NCBI GenBank assembly: GCA_022606135.1
Contig: JABYQN010000005.1
Coordinates: 2,790,001 to 2,854,000 of the forward strand
DNA from: Fomes fomentarius
Taxonomy: Eukaryota > Basidiomycota > Agaricomycetes > Polyporales > Polyporaceae
DNA length: 64,000 nt
Direction of reading: 5' to 3'
The stretch's first letter is position 1; each line of letters starts with the position of its first letter. Both the position numbers and the translations under genes were made by a program. Of the stretch, positions 32,900-44,378 are shown piece by piece. The notes under the pieces are model-generated. The model was not told the DNA's origin, did not search any database, and was given only the letters and a program-made list of their open reading frames with translations.

Positions 32900-35800
32900 A
32901 CGGGCGGGAGGACGGGTTGGGATGGGATGGGATGGGATGGATTGGGAGCCCCGCGGAGGCCCGGGATCCCCTCGTATCCGCTGCACCCGGCGCACGCGTT
33001 TGTGTGCTCCTTCTCATTCGTCTATGCCTTCGTCTTCGTCTTCTCAGACACGCAAATTTCGCAACCGTCTTGCTTCTGGCCGCTCGAGGTATGATAACGT
33101 CCCGCACTATAGCTATTACTGTACTTGCCCGTCCTCGCTCAAAAGCGATGCACGATCATCATCTTGGCCAACTCATCACATTCACTCATATGCACGGACC
33201 GCCTCGTCTCCCCGCATCCCTCGCCGGACATTGACACTCTCGGACATCACATCTTGGTCGCCTGATAGAGTACTAATACGCCTGCCTATTATGGGCGCGC
33301 AGTCCGAGGCGGAGTCGCTCCTACCCCCATCTTTATAGCCACGTTGCCCGCACATGCTCCTCCCTCGCAGATTCACGCCGAGCCTCTCTGCCAGTGCGCC
33401 CGCTCCGAGCCTGACTAGTGTAAGTTCCCTTGCTCCGCATGATATATCCGCATCTTCTGTTGGCGTCGTCGCGCTGCCTTCCGAAGCCCCCCCCCCCCGC
33501 ATCTTCCGAGGCTGTAATCTGTAATCGTAATCTAGTACTCTAATTTACCTATTCGGCTGCCACGCCAAATATTTATTCTGTCGGTCGGGCTCGGGCTCGG
33601 AGCCTGCTAGCACAACCTCTCTCCCCCGGCCCCCTCGGGTCTTCCGAGAAATTGTTCGCCTGTCGGATCTATGTATGTCATCTCATCTCATGGCACCCGA
33701 ATTCGGACGGTGCGCAATGGCATGTCTTCGAACCTCGCGCTGCTTACTACTTACTACTTACAGGTGCGGTGTGAGCCCGCGTCAACGGAAAGTTAGTTCT
33801 TCGCGCGCAAACATTCCTAGTCGTCGGCAGTAGCAGTACTACATGCCATTGTTATATGCTTTTGCTAGGGTAGAGCGGATGGCTGGCTCTCTCGGCTTGC
33901 TGATTCCTGGATAGTAGTGCTACTTATAGTGGTGCAATAACTTTCAGCAGCAACTCGACGGGGCCCCTCAGGCTCCGGGCCGAGGAGTCATCGTCATCGG
34001 GGCTGTCATTGAAAAACATCTCAGCCAAAAAAGAAAAACCATAAACCCGCGGGCACTGCAGCGTGAGGCGGCGACTCGTGCTCGTGCTCGGGCTCAGGCC
34101 TCGTGCGGTGACCGTGTACCCATGATAGTTTTAGTGGTACATGGACGTGTCTAGTAGTATATATACATATGGTCTACATACATCCAGCCGCCACGGCCAC
34201 CATCGTCGGCGAGTTTATTTTTGAGTCCCTACAGCCTCCTCTTCCTCTTCTGACCCCGGCCCGGGGGGCTGCCGTTGTTGAACAAGCTTGGGCGGGATTC
34301 GAGTTCTCCGAACACCCGAACAATTGGAGACGCGCTCAGGAGCCAAAGCCAAAAGCCAAATCCAAATGCAAGGCCAGGACCAGATGGCCCGGGAGAGGTC
34401 CGCTCAGAGTCCGACTCGCTTCAATGTGTGGGCATGTTAATGCCAATATATATATATATATTCATATTGTCAGACGGTGCCGACCCGGGGCTGCGAGTTC
34501 GGCGTACCATGCCAGTGAAGAATTCCGCGTCGCTGCCAGTGGGGAGTACATAGTACATACATAACATCAACACGAATTGCGAAGTGGCAAGCAAGCTTCA
34601 GCCCGGGCCGGCCCCGGCACTGGCACTAGCGGTGAACTGTGACAGTGATCATGATTCATCCGAGTCGTCCCTTGCGGTGTGCGGCCAGTGGACGAGGAGG
34701 GGCGCGCCGACTGGCACGCGGTGCCAGCAGGTGGTCTCAGTCTGTGGTCCAGTGTGGGATACATAGAAATAGGCAATGGAAACGGAAGAGAGCACTCACC
34801 GGTGAAATGGAGATGAGGGTGCTCGAACTGGAACAGAGCCCCCAAGCTTAGCCTCAGGCTGAGGTTGTCGCCGACGTCACCACCACCACCGTCACAGTTA
34901 AGGCTTGCCGTCATCTCTAATCGTAGAGAGAAGTCTTCTTCTTCTTCTTCTCCCGAAACAAACCGAACCTTCCAGTAGGTAGCTGTACGGTCACAAGTAC
35001 AGTACACGTACGTATTAGTCCATACTACGCATGATGCATCACGACTCGGAAGCACACAGCCGCGCAGATGTCCCGATATGTGTGTGTAAATGTATAAAAG
35101 TATATGATGGATGGTCGATGTTTCGCCCGATTGATCGATTTATAGACTATATAGTTATGTACGTAGGGCCCAGAGTCCAGACCCAGACGGTGCAGAATCC
35201 AGATATGCCAGATATGCAACACACAGATTCGAGCGCGCGGGAGACGGCGCGAGCTATTAGCCTAAGCTGCCTACTACACACGTAAGAAATTCACCGGGGG
35301 TTGCGTCGCCGGGCGGTGCAGATCACACAGGAAGTGTGACACAAGAACACTGTACCACCATACAGAACCTCGCACTAGCACGTCCGACGCAGACGTCCCT
35401 CCGCTCAGCTGTCTTCCAAGTCGGCGTTCAACGCGTTCAACTTGCATGCACCCTGCCCTGGGCTGCAACTGGGCGCATATTGGGGAGGGTTCTGGACTGC
35501 TGATACTTAGGCTGAAGCCCAGTGGGACGCCCATTTTTTCTTACGTACGCGGCCCCCGACAAAGCAAGGCGGTCCTGGCGGATCGCAATATACCGGATAC
35601 GGAATTCCACCTGCCCACCTGCGCTAGCGTGCGTCGGGACGTGCGTAGACACGTGTAGGGAATCCCTCTCATTCCGGTACAGCGGGCAGCGGGCAAGATC
35701 TAATTAGACAGCCCTGCCGTCACGCATGCAGGCTGTCTGTCGTTCGATGATGACGCTCCGAGGTGGGTGGCAGATGCCAGAAATGGCGCCCAATTTCCCC

Positions 35801-37789
35801 TCCCCTTCTTCCCATGGGCCTATTCCCCAGCACGTGCTCCGCGTCGGGGTGTGATGATTTGACCTCGACTGAGATTCCGAGTTCACTGACACTGAGGCCA
35901 ATGGCCAATGTAGATTTAAATGGACGGAGGGAGCGCGAGAGCCTGAGCATAATGCATCACGCATGTGATCGCATCGCAGCTCCGACAGGTCGGCGAAATC
36001 GAAAATCGAAAATTAGCATAGTGTCCCGCTCTCCATGCCTACTAACTTGGTTATTAGGATGCAGAACCTCGACCTCCGCGTCTCCGCGCTCTGACGGGTC
36101 GAATGGGTCGGACTATGATGGGATGGAGGAAGGACTGCACAGTGATCATCATCCCAGACTCGGAGGAGCTGGCATCGGCATCGAGTATCGAGTATCGAGT
36201 ATCGAGTATCGAGTATCGAGTATCGAGTATCGCGTATCGAATAGCGAGGCCCCTGGAATTAACAAAGTCAGCCACGAGAAAAGGGGGAGGGAGGGGGAGG
36301 GAGGTTGGCACGCATCGCGTTCGTCGCCTATCGAGCCGCATCGCGATACCTATCGCCGATGCACTCAGCTCCCGACCGTCCCAGGCTGGCCGTCGACGCC
36401 TATAGCCCGCAAGGCCGGGCGTCCGGGCAGCGCAGAGGGCAGCAACGGGGGTGCTTCTATAGCCTGGGCGCGCCACGCAACCAATGCGAGTGCGCCCCTG
36501 CGGTCGGAGCTTCTCGAGAGGAGTCGCAATGGGGCGCGTATGTGTGTACGGGAGAGGGGAGAGGGGCAATGGGGGTGCTCGGAGAGATCTGAGAGGACGA
36601 CGGGAGGGCGGCCGCGATGTTCCCTGCAGGAGAGGCCCCTGCGCTGTCGTCCTAGCTCGGAACCTCGCTCGCTCCTGTCGTCTCCGCGGCGGGCAGGACG
36701 ACTGCCTGAAGGGGACAGTCGCCCCGACGAACTGTGGGTGGTGCTGCTAGGTCGTGGCCGGCAGCAGTGGGCACGTACGGGGCTGGTCGGATGGAGGGGT
36801 GCGAGGCGGTCGCAGCCATCTATCCTTTCGCGTGCGGAAGGCAGCCTTGCTCGGACCAAGGCAGAGGCCACGACGGCGGCATGTGGGCATGTGGGGATGC
36901 CATATGCCATATCCGCGGCGAGCCCAAGCCGGCGGCCACGATTGACTCTTGATAAGCTAGTCGTGCGGCGCAGGTGAGGGGAGCCCCCCCCCACACACTC
37001 ATCGCCCTGTGCGCCTTGGGCCCGAAGGGATTCGCGTCCATATCCTCCCGTCATTCCGCCCCACATGAATTGCTCCCGCCCAGAATTCTCTTCCGTCGCC
37101 CATACCAGCCCGCTTCTTGTCTTCCTTTCCGCCAGGAGCAGCGAATATATTATTAATATTCGTCGACCGCACCCCGTCATCGTCCGAGGTGAGAAGACGC
37201 GGGGCTAATGAGCGAGTCGCAGACAGCGAGCCAGGCCGCGGGCAGCGTACATCATCCGACGGTCGCATTTACGCCCAAAGCGGTAAATCACGTACTTGTT
37301 CAAGAGTATGTCATGGAAGCTGCCCTGTTTTCATTTCGTCGGAGGATCAGCAGCGCTGACATATGAACTATGCAGCCCGCGCCAGGAGTCATAACAGGGC
37401 TCGCACCATTGGCTAGTAGCCGGTCCGTCGGCGACTTATGAGCCTCTTCTCGACCAGATGCGCACGATGACGCTCATCTATCTCGACCACGCCGCATCTC
37501 AAGACTCCTCGCTCCAATCTCCGGCGATATCTGCCATTTCGTCCTCAGCACCGCCCGTCGTCGAACACGATGCATGCACGAGTCCAGGCGAAACACGCCA
37601 ACTTACCCAGCTCGACCATGATCAACATCGCGCGCCCTCTGCGAAACAAGCAGTCAGACAGCCATGAATGGTCCAGCAGCAGCAATAGCGTACAACAGAC
37701 GTACAACAGCTCCAACCGCCTACTATCCTCGTCATTAGTCCAGCTCTCACTCCCGGCAACTAGTCCCTGCATCCGCACGTGCATCCCCA
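32900..37789. other. 4.9-kb gene desert between convergent genes
   Basis: No convincing coding sequence. It holds a GGGAT run just after the C2H2 stop (32915-32940), a C run at about 33487-33498, a TA microsatellite near 34447-34459, a heptamer array at 36181-36243 and mixed purine blocks near 36278-36302. A 404-codon plus frame at 35763-36977 passes through the heptamer array, starts with GTG and was rejected. Confidence 0.5.
36181..36243. repeat. Heptamer tandem repeat (TCGAGTA)9
   Basis: Seven perfect TCGAGTA units followed by two one-base variants (TCGCGTA, TCGAATA). Confidence 0.92.
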
Positions 37790-38979
37790 CTAGTCGCTAT
37801 CCTCCTCGCTGTCCTCATCTCCGCTGGCCTTTGTGAGACCCTCGATGTGCACGTCACCACCGTCTGCCCGCTCAGCGTCCTGCCCGCCTGCGTCCTCGAT
37901 CTCCTTGGCCTTCTTCAGCTTCGCAATCACCTTGTCCGCACGGTTGAAGATCCCGCCAGTCGGGGCGCCACACGCCGCACACTTTGGCGTCTTCGCAAAG
38001 CGCTTGATCGCACAGGCTGAGCAGAAGTAGTGCTCGCAGCGGGTGACGACCGGGTCCGTGTACGGCTTCCGGCAGAGGAGGCATGCGAACGGGATGTCCT
38101 CGTCGTCCGAGTCTGTGTCCGACCCGTCCTCCGCGGCGTCCTTGTTCGGATTCGCAGCGAGATTGTCCAGCTGCCAGCCGGCGAGGTCTACAAATAAATC
38201 CGTATGTCAGTCAATCAACCAGCCACGAGAGAAAGGGAAGGCTCGGGCGACAGCTGTCACTCAGTCCCCACGTACATGTTCCGCGGTCGTGCAAAAACTT
38301 GCAGGTGTCGCCGTACCCACAGTAGCCCGTCTCTGTATAGTATATTCATGTACACCCGTCAGCGTCCCACACACGATCAATCACACAAGCCCCACCCACC
38401 CTTGTAGTCTTTGCACACGTCCGGCTGGTAGTCCACGATCGTCACCGTCCGGATCGTGCTCCCGCTCGCCCGCTGCGGCCCGACCCTCATCGCCTTCGGC
38501 ACCTCCTTGTTCTTCCGGATGTGCGACATGTACGCCTTCTGCCCGTGGTACAGCCCGTCGTCCCGCCCCTCCTCCTCGTCCCCATCCCCGTCCCCGTCCC
38601 CGTCCCCGTCCTTCTTCTCCGCCCGCCGCCGCTTCGCCAGCAGCGCCTCCGCCTCGTCGCCCGCCAAAATGTCCAGCGCCGCGCGCACGTGCGAGCCCTC
38701 CGCCGTCCACTTCACGTCGGGCCCATCCCCGTCCCTCTCGTCCTCGTCCGCCTGCCGCTGCGACGCGGTGCGCTTCGTGCCCGCGCTGAGCAGGTTCGCG
38801 GCCTGCTTGCGTGTGGGGAGCACGACTTGCGACTTCGACGAGGATGAGGATGAGGACGGGACGGGGACTGCGAATGCGGGTGGGGACGCGGACCGCTTCC
38901 GGGTCGTCGCTGGCCTCCCTCGTCCTTTTTTCTTGAAGAACGGCACGATGACGTTCTCTTCTGTAGATGTCGATGCCAT
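37790..38979 (-). CDS. CWC24: Pre-mRNA splicing factor Cwc24 (RNF113-like, CCCH plus RING)
   Basis: Component of the activating spliceosome, needed for correct 5' splice-site use; the RING suggests E3 ubiquitin ligase activity. Three exons on minus: 38979-38400, 38332-38276 and 38187-37790, giving 344 residues. It starts [20 protein letters not shown], with FFKKKGR typical of the family. A run of Asp-Gly dipeptides and Glu lies near residues 130-145. The CCCH finger is Cys189-x8-Cys198-x5-Cys204-x3-His208 ([18 protein letters not shown]). After AGWQLDN the RING finger is [20 protein letters not shown], then CSACAIKRF and [10 protein letters not shown]. The C-terminus is acidic. [18 protein letters not shown] bridges the first splice junction, confirming the intron. 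Identification is firm. Confidence 0.94.
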
Positions 38980-40905
38980 GGATCTGCACTAGGCTAAGTG
39001 ATTGGACTATTAAGTTGGACTGTTAAACACCAGATGGCGGTCAATGAGCGAGATTGGAGTGAGGCGAGCAAGGTCAAGTTGCGATGACATACGCGGTGGC
39101 TGAAGGCGCCCAAACTCGATTAGTCAGCCTCTTCATCCCTTACCTAAGTTCTCTACTCCAGGCGCCAAATAGAACCACTTATTACTTCAACTTGTTGAAC
39201 AGTAGGCAGGTTTAGATAATGTCATCCTCGGCTGATCGCACACGCAACGACGTTCTGTGAGTCAATGTTCATTTGGCATATAAAGCGAGCTAGGGCTATC
39301 TGACGTGAGATATATATCGAAGGCACGTCTGAGATCCTCTCCGGAACCTGATTTTCCACCGTCCACTTCCCAGCCTTAGGTAATTCTGTCAAACCACCTC
39401 CTACCTGGTACTAGGTGTCGTGGCCCAGTGACTGCTCGCAAACTACGACGTGAATTGTCGACGGGGCTGCGGCTGCGGCTAACGCCTCGCGGACACATCA
39501 AACTTGGCCCTATTGGTAGTCTTCAAGCTTCAAGCCCGCCCTCCCGCCTCCCGCGTGCCCACTGCCAGTGTGGGAGGGGCTTCGAGCGATAGCGTCGGGT
39601 ACGTCGGGTACGCAAATTACACTAACTTGGACAGACTGCTTATAATAATATCAATACTTACGTTTGACGTGCATGACGTGACGCGTGCCACGGCCGTCAC
39701 TGGCACTTCCTCGGACGGAACCCACACGAACCACCGGCTGGAATCTGGAATCTCCGCGAGGGCTAATCGTTCTGTCTCGGGGCGAGTGCGCCTGCTGCTG
39801 TCAGAGAGGGTGGGGAGTATCTTTTTTCCCCCTCCCCCTTTGCATTCTGGCTGAAGTAAAGCGAGGAGGAGACGTGCTTGGTGAGTACCCTAAACTACGT
39901 CAATTCAATATAATCCAGGCCAGGCCGGGTAGAGTCCCGACTCCCGCGGCTGTTCAAGTCGTTGCGGCGGCTCGCTCACTACCTCGGCCCCCACTGATGC
40001 ACAGGTCGGGCTGTCTTCTCGCTGCTCGATGGCCAGTTCTCTGACAAAAATATATCCTTCCCGAGTCTGTCCGGGGTGACCCTTGCTCTCTGTTCTTCCC
40101 TGCTACCTGTGCAATCCAAGTAGTAGGGAGAGAGGAGGTCCCGGAGATCCCAACCCAGGCCCGCGATAGCAGCACCTCGTATGCATCCAAGTTTGTTCGC
40201 GCGTGCGCCAGGCTGTCTCACGGAGCTTTTCTCTGTATCCTGTTGTCTGTATCCGCACCTGCATCGGTCCACTTCAAGTCTTCGGACATATCATCGAATA
40301 TCCAGCACATACTTGTCACTTGCCCTCGTGATGCAGCCAGGACGGCGCGGCGCGTCGTGCGACGCACCGTCCTCCTTCGCACGGGGTCCGGTAGCCTAAG
40401 AGCCTGAGAGCGGAGAGCGACGGTCCAGGCGAGGGTGAGCCCGTTCATGGCTCACAGTAGACCCACCCCAGCGCACGTCCCACGCCAGAGCAAGCTGTCC
40501 CTCGGCCGTACCTATGCTATGATGAGTAGGAGCGGACATCATTGGATGGATGAATAACATATGATGCATGAGTCGTTGTGGACGAGTTCCCGCTCCCCGA
40601 CATTGGCGTGCGGGTGCGGGTGCGGATGGCTGGGACGCTGAGCTATGGCATATCGCTCTTGGTGGTTCGTGCGAGTCCTTCAAGTTGGAACAAAAAGCCT
40701 CGCGCAGTCTCACCCTGACCCTCCCAGAGCCTGCCTGTATCGTCGTTTGCCTTGGCACAGGTATTCTGTTGTTTGTTGCTGAAGACTATTGGCTCTGAAG
40801 CAGACGTTTCGATGCTCAGAATTTCAGAGTCTCGCCGCTTGGTTGTCTGATCGCCGGGCATTGCCGTCCTTGCCGGATACCTTTCAGTTTTAGAAGGCAG
40901 CATGG

Positions 40906-40921
40906 GGGGGGGGGGGGGGGG
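40906..40921. repeat. Homopolymer G run
   Basis: About 16 consecutive G, with the exact length likely unreliable in any assembly. Confidence 0.85.
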
Positions 40922-41441
40922 AGGCACGGGCGCCGCGGCCCATGCGACGTCTGCGTCAGTACCACTCGTTTGCTTTGGTCGCGGGTGTGGCAGCGTACCC
41001 GCCTCTCTCGAAGCCCTAGGCCTGAACCCTGCGGTCTGCGGCCTGAATGCACTGCCCGGGCGGGATCTGCAGTTGCTTTCCCAGGCAGTGCTCTTCCGAA
41101 GATGTCACTCACTAGAAGCAGCTGCTAGGCTTGCGTGAGTATCCCGCTCCCGCTGCTTATCGAACCTGGACGCGGGGTTTGTACGTGTGCACACACGTGG
41201 TGCCGTCACGCCCCTCACATGCGCATGCCGAAGAAGAAAAAGAAGTTTTCGTTGCGCGGTTGCGGGAACTTGAACGCGAGAGAACTTGTGCCTCTGCGAT
41301 TCGGGTGGTTTCTCGAACTTGCCACTGCGCAAGTGGCATCTACGATCTGGTTTTGTGCTGCTCCGACTCGAGCGGTCGGAGCGGCGTGCACTGCATTCCG
41401 CACATGTGTTCGTTATGTTCGTTGTGTGTACAGCGCGTCCG

Positions 41442-41444
41442 GAC

Positions 41445-41479
<35 letters not shown>

Positions 41480-41480
41480 C
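41442..41480. repeat. (CT)n then (GT)n microsatellite
   Basis: About 13 CT units passing directly into five to six GT units. Confidence 0.85.
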
Positions 41481-42443
41481 TTATCGTCATACGGTGGGTG
41501 TTAATACGTGCACTGCGGGTGTACGTACGTATATGTATAGCCTCGGTAAGTCACTCCTGCTATGATTATATATATGCCCGCTTAAGCTCCTCGGCGTGCT
41601 GGATTTGGTGCATTGACAACTTCCAGCAAACATAGGGACCTCCAGCTTCCGAGTCGATCCACTGTCACGTCACTGCAGCGACTCGGAACCACATAGTCCC
41701 CCCTCCCCCCGCAACATCACCCCTCACTATCTTGCTCTCGTCCTATCCCCGCTGTCAAGATCTACTTGGGAAGTAGGTTTTACTAGGCTCGAGCCTCGCG
41801 GCGCATCCTGTACGGCGTATCCTGAGCTAGGCTCGCACATGGGCCATAGGTCCCGGAGCCGCGCTTACCCCGCACTAAACAGTCCAAGTCCCCGAGTCTA
41901 GTCTCTGCCTCCGACCACGGCGACCCTGCGGCGGCTTTGGATTTGTATTTGAACCTGTATTGTGCATACGTACATACTCCCCGCGCCCAAAAATACCCAC
42001 CCCTCCCCGACCCAGGTGGGACGTCCCGTCCGCGCCGCGCCTCCTCTGCCAGCGTATCGGTAGACCGTGACTGCCAGCCTGCGTGTGCATGTGCTGCATA
42101 CATGTACATGAGCCGTCGGAGTCCTCGATCTCGTCGACTCCAACAATCATACTGGCAGTGTGCGCACTGCACCGCTCCATCATCATAGTATGCCGTCACG
42201 GCGTCATCACCCCACTGCCAGTGCCGGCCGCCAGCCGCCATTCAGTATTCGATGTTCAATATGCAATCCATCTTGACGCCTCGTTCGGGATTACCTGACT
42301 CACTAACGCCTCGGTCGGGTCGGCCGCTAGAAGCGCGAAGCTCCGTCGGACACGGTCCCAGAGTCCACAAATCTAAACCCAATACAATTCCTGTATGTGA
42401 GCAGTACGGCACATGCTGAGATGCGCATGCTCGCTGAGAAACC

Positions 42444-42463
42444 TACTAGTACTAGTACTAGTG
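42444..42463. repeat. Palindromic tandem repeat (CTAGTA)3
   Basis: Three units of CTAGTA; the array is self-complementary around each ACTAGT and can fold on itself. Confidence 0.8.
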
Positions 42464-43245
42464 ATACCGTGGGCTGCCGGCGCGCGTCGACTTCCGTGAG
42501 TGACTACAAACGCCATAGCGCGTTCGACTGTCGTGTTCTATGCCCAGAGACCGCGCCTATAGATTTAATACATACCTCGACAAAGTTCTTCTGCCGTACC
42601 TGACCAGCGTCTGAGCAGCGCGAAGGGCCTGAGCCTTACGTCCAACTCCCGAAGCTTGCCAACTTCGAAACATTGACTCAAGGCGCCGCTCAGCGCCCGG
42701 TGTTAGATAGAGACTGTGAGCTTCGGCGTTCGGCTTCGTGTTCGGGCTAAACCGGAGGATGAGATTTACAGAGGTTGGTTGGAATGAGATTGAGATTCGG
42801 AGTCCTAAGGACTTGGTTGGAGGGACGTAGGAGACAGTGGATCTATGAGATACATCATGAGCTTGGTACTTCTCCGCGCTCCCCCCTTGATGCGCTGCGC
42901 TCTTCCGTTGGCCTTCGTTGCGTTCATTACCGGACGTGACAATATGTACGGATGTGAATGGACAGGTGTAATGGTCAATGGATGATGACGTCAAGAGAAC
43001 CAAGATTGCGTATCGGGCAGTGAGAGGGGGACGTAAGTCGGCGAGAGAGAGGATGGCATGTTAGATGGAGAAGCTATACAAGGCCATAAACACCTATTGG
43101 CACCAAGAGCTTGGAACATCGGAAACTGAAGGTCAATAAATCGTGAAAGGCAAGACTGAGGGAGGGGACGATTGAAGGGGAATGAGGGACAGCAGTCAAG
43201 GACCCCAACTTCGACGTGGAGGTGTGTTAAGGTTCGACGATAGCT

Positions 43246-44253
43246 TTAGACGTCATCTTCGCGCAGACGCTTGTGACCCGAACTCTCCGTCGATGCACCG
43301 GGTGCTATCTGCTGATGCTGCTGGAGTTGTTGCTGCTGGACCGCACCCGCACCTGTCACTCCAACAACCAGCCCTTTCAGCCACCCGTTCTCTCTCCGGA
43401 GCGCCTCGCACTCCTTCTCCAGCTCGCCCACCCTCAGCTCAAGCTCCTTTGCCTTGCGCTCCAAGGCCGCCTCGCGCTCCTTCTTCTTCAACCTGAACCG
43501 CGCAGACGCGGCAGTGTTCCGGCGGCGCTTGTCCTCGGCAGCGTGAGGAGGAGTGGACGAAGACTTGTCCTCCGGGCTGTCCATCTGTTGCGGGCTCTCT
43601 GGCGCGACGGCCGACGAGACGGAGGTGCGTGAGGTGCGTGCGCGCTTGGTGGTGGTAGCGGGAGGACTAATGGTAGCTTGTGACTGCTGCGGAGGTGATT
43701 GGGCGGCGGATGTGGAGGGAGTTGACGCGGTCGTCGCGGGCCGGAGAGTGGAGGCGGCGTGGAGGGAGAGGAGCTGGGCAATGGTGCTGGGACTCTGAGC
43801 AGCGGGCTGGGGAGGGCCCATGAAGGGGTCGATGCCGAAGCCAGCGAGGAGGGAATTGATGTCGAAAGGGGGTAAATGCGCAGAAGCAGAGGAAGGATGT
43901 GCGGAGTGAGCGACGCCTGTGGGGGGAAGGACAGTTCCCATCACTACATTCTCATGCGACTGGGCCTCGGCGATGCCGCTGCTCTCGTCCGGGTCGTTGT
44001 AGCGGTCAGGGTCATCCTCACTACTGTCGTCGTGCGCACCGCGTTTCTCATCAAAAGATTTTTTTATGCCCTCTCCGGGGCGGGTAGGGACGAGGGGTTC
44101 GTCTGACTGGAAGTTGAGGTTGGTCCAGAGGTCGAGCTGGGCGTTAAGGTCGGGGAAGTGGGGGACAGAGAGGAGATCTGCGTCGGACAAGTATGGGTTC
44201 TGAGGCGGTATAGGATGGACGACATTGAGGCCTTGAAGATTTGATGGTGCCAT
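43246..44253 (-). CDS. bZIP transcription factor, Cys3/ATF4-like
   Basis: Single-exon protein of 335 residues. The C-terminal bZIP has the basic region EDKRRRNTAASARFRLKKKE, followed by a leucine zipper (ELELRVGELEKECEALRREN, then GWLKGLV). RRRNTAASARFR is the diagnostic basic motif of the fungal Cys3/MetR/Zip1 group, which also resembles fungal ATF4 types, rather than the Gcn4 motif. These factors control sulfur assimilation or stress responses. The N-terminal half carries acidic, aromatic stretches (LSDADLLSVPHFPDLNAQLD, then DDSSEDDPDRYNDPDESS) suited to transcriptional activation. A Gln-rich tail follows the zipper. The mRNA leader holds an overlapping upstream ORF that would repress translation (see next entries). 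Members of this group act as homo- or heterodimers in the nucleus. Confidence 0.92.
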   Translation of the reverse strand: MAPSNLQGLNVVHPIPPQNPYLSDADLLSVPHFPDLNAQLDLWTNLNFQSDEPLVPTRPGEGIKKSFDEKRGAHDDSSEDDPDRYNDPDESSGIAEAQSHENVVMGTVLPPTGVAHSAHPSSASAHLPPFDINSLLAGFGIDPFMGPPQPAAQSPSTIAQLLSLHAASTLRPATTASTPSTSAAQSPPQQSQATISPPATTTKRARTSRTSVSSAVAPESPQQMDSPEDKSSSTPPHAAEDKRRRNTAASARFRLKKKEREAALERKAKELELRVGELEKECEALRRENGWLKGLVVGVTGAGAVQQQQLQQHQQIAPGASTESSGHKRLREDDV

Positions 44254-44378
44254 AGCAGGAGGGGTGTTGCGTGCTCAAATTTGACTGACTTCTCTTGAGT
44301 AGAAGTGGAGAGCGGTAAATTGTGCTCTGGGCGAAGATTAGCTACCATGGCATCTCGGAGGGAAACGCGGTTGCGCAT
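44064..44378 (-). promoter_or_regulatory. Overlapping upstream ORF on the bZIP leader
   Basis: An ATG at 44378 opens a 104-codon frame, out of frame with the bZIP gene. It begins MRNRVSLRDAMVANLR and stops at 44064, covering the bZIP ATG (44253) and its first 190 bases. A ribosome that translates it cannot use the main start. This is the arrangement of the inhibitory uORF of ATF4 and of GCN4/cpc-1-type control. It depends on the transcript starting upstream of 44378, which is not shown by sequence alone. Confidence 0.55.
44342..44353 (-). promoter_or_regulatory. Three-codon upstream ORF (Met-Pro-Trp-stop)
   Basis: ATG CCA TGG TAG, in the third frame, lies inside the larger uORF and 89 bases before the bZIP start. 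It could allow reinitiation like the short positive uORF of ATF4, though its order relative to the long uORF start is reversed. Confidence 0.4.

Larger units (their letters stand above)
38980..43245. other. 4.3-kb gene-poor region
   Basis: Lies upstream of Cwc24 and downstream of the bZIP gene, both minus. It contains a G16-like run at 40906-40921, a CT/GT microsatellite at 41442-41480, and a palindromic CTAGTA array at 42444-42463. Open frames at 40902-41138 and 41131-41565 (plus) and 42557-43003 (minus) give stretches of protein-like text but no phase-consistent gene. Confidence 0.45.

Noticed and set aside
35763..36977. 404-codon plus-strand open frame
   Set aside because: Begins with GTG, runs through the TCGAGTA array and has no recognisable domain or composition of a real protein.
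40902..41565. Two overlapping plus-strand frames that look partly protein-like
   Set aside because: No donor and acceptor pair joins them in phase, and the first begins in a G homopolymer.
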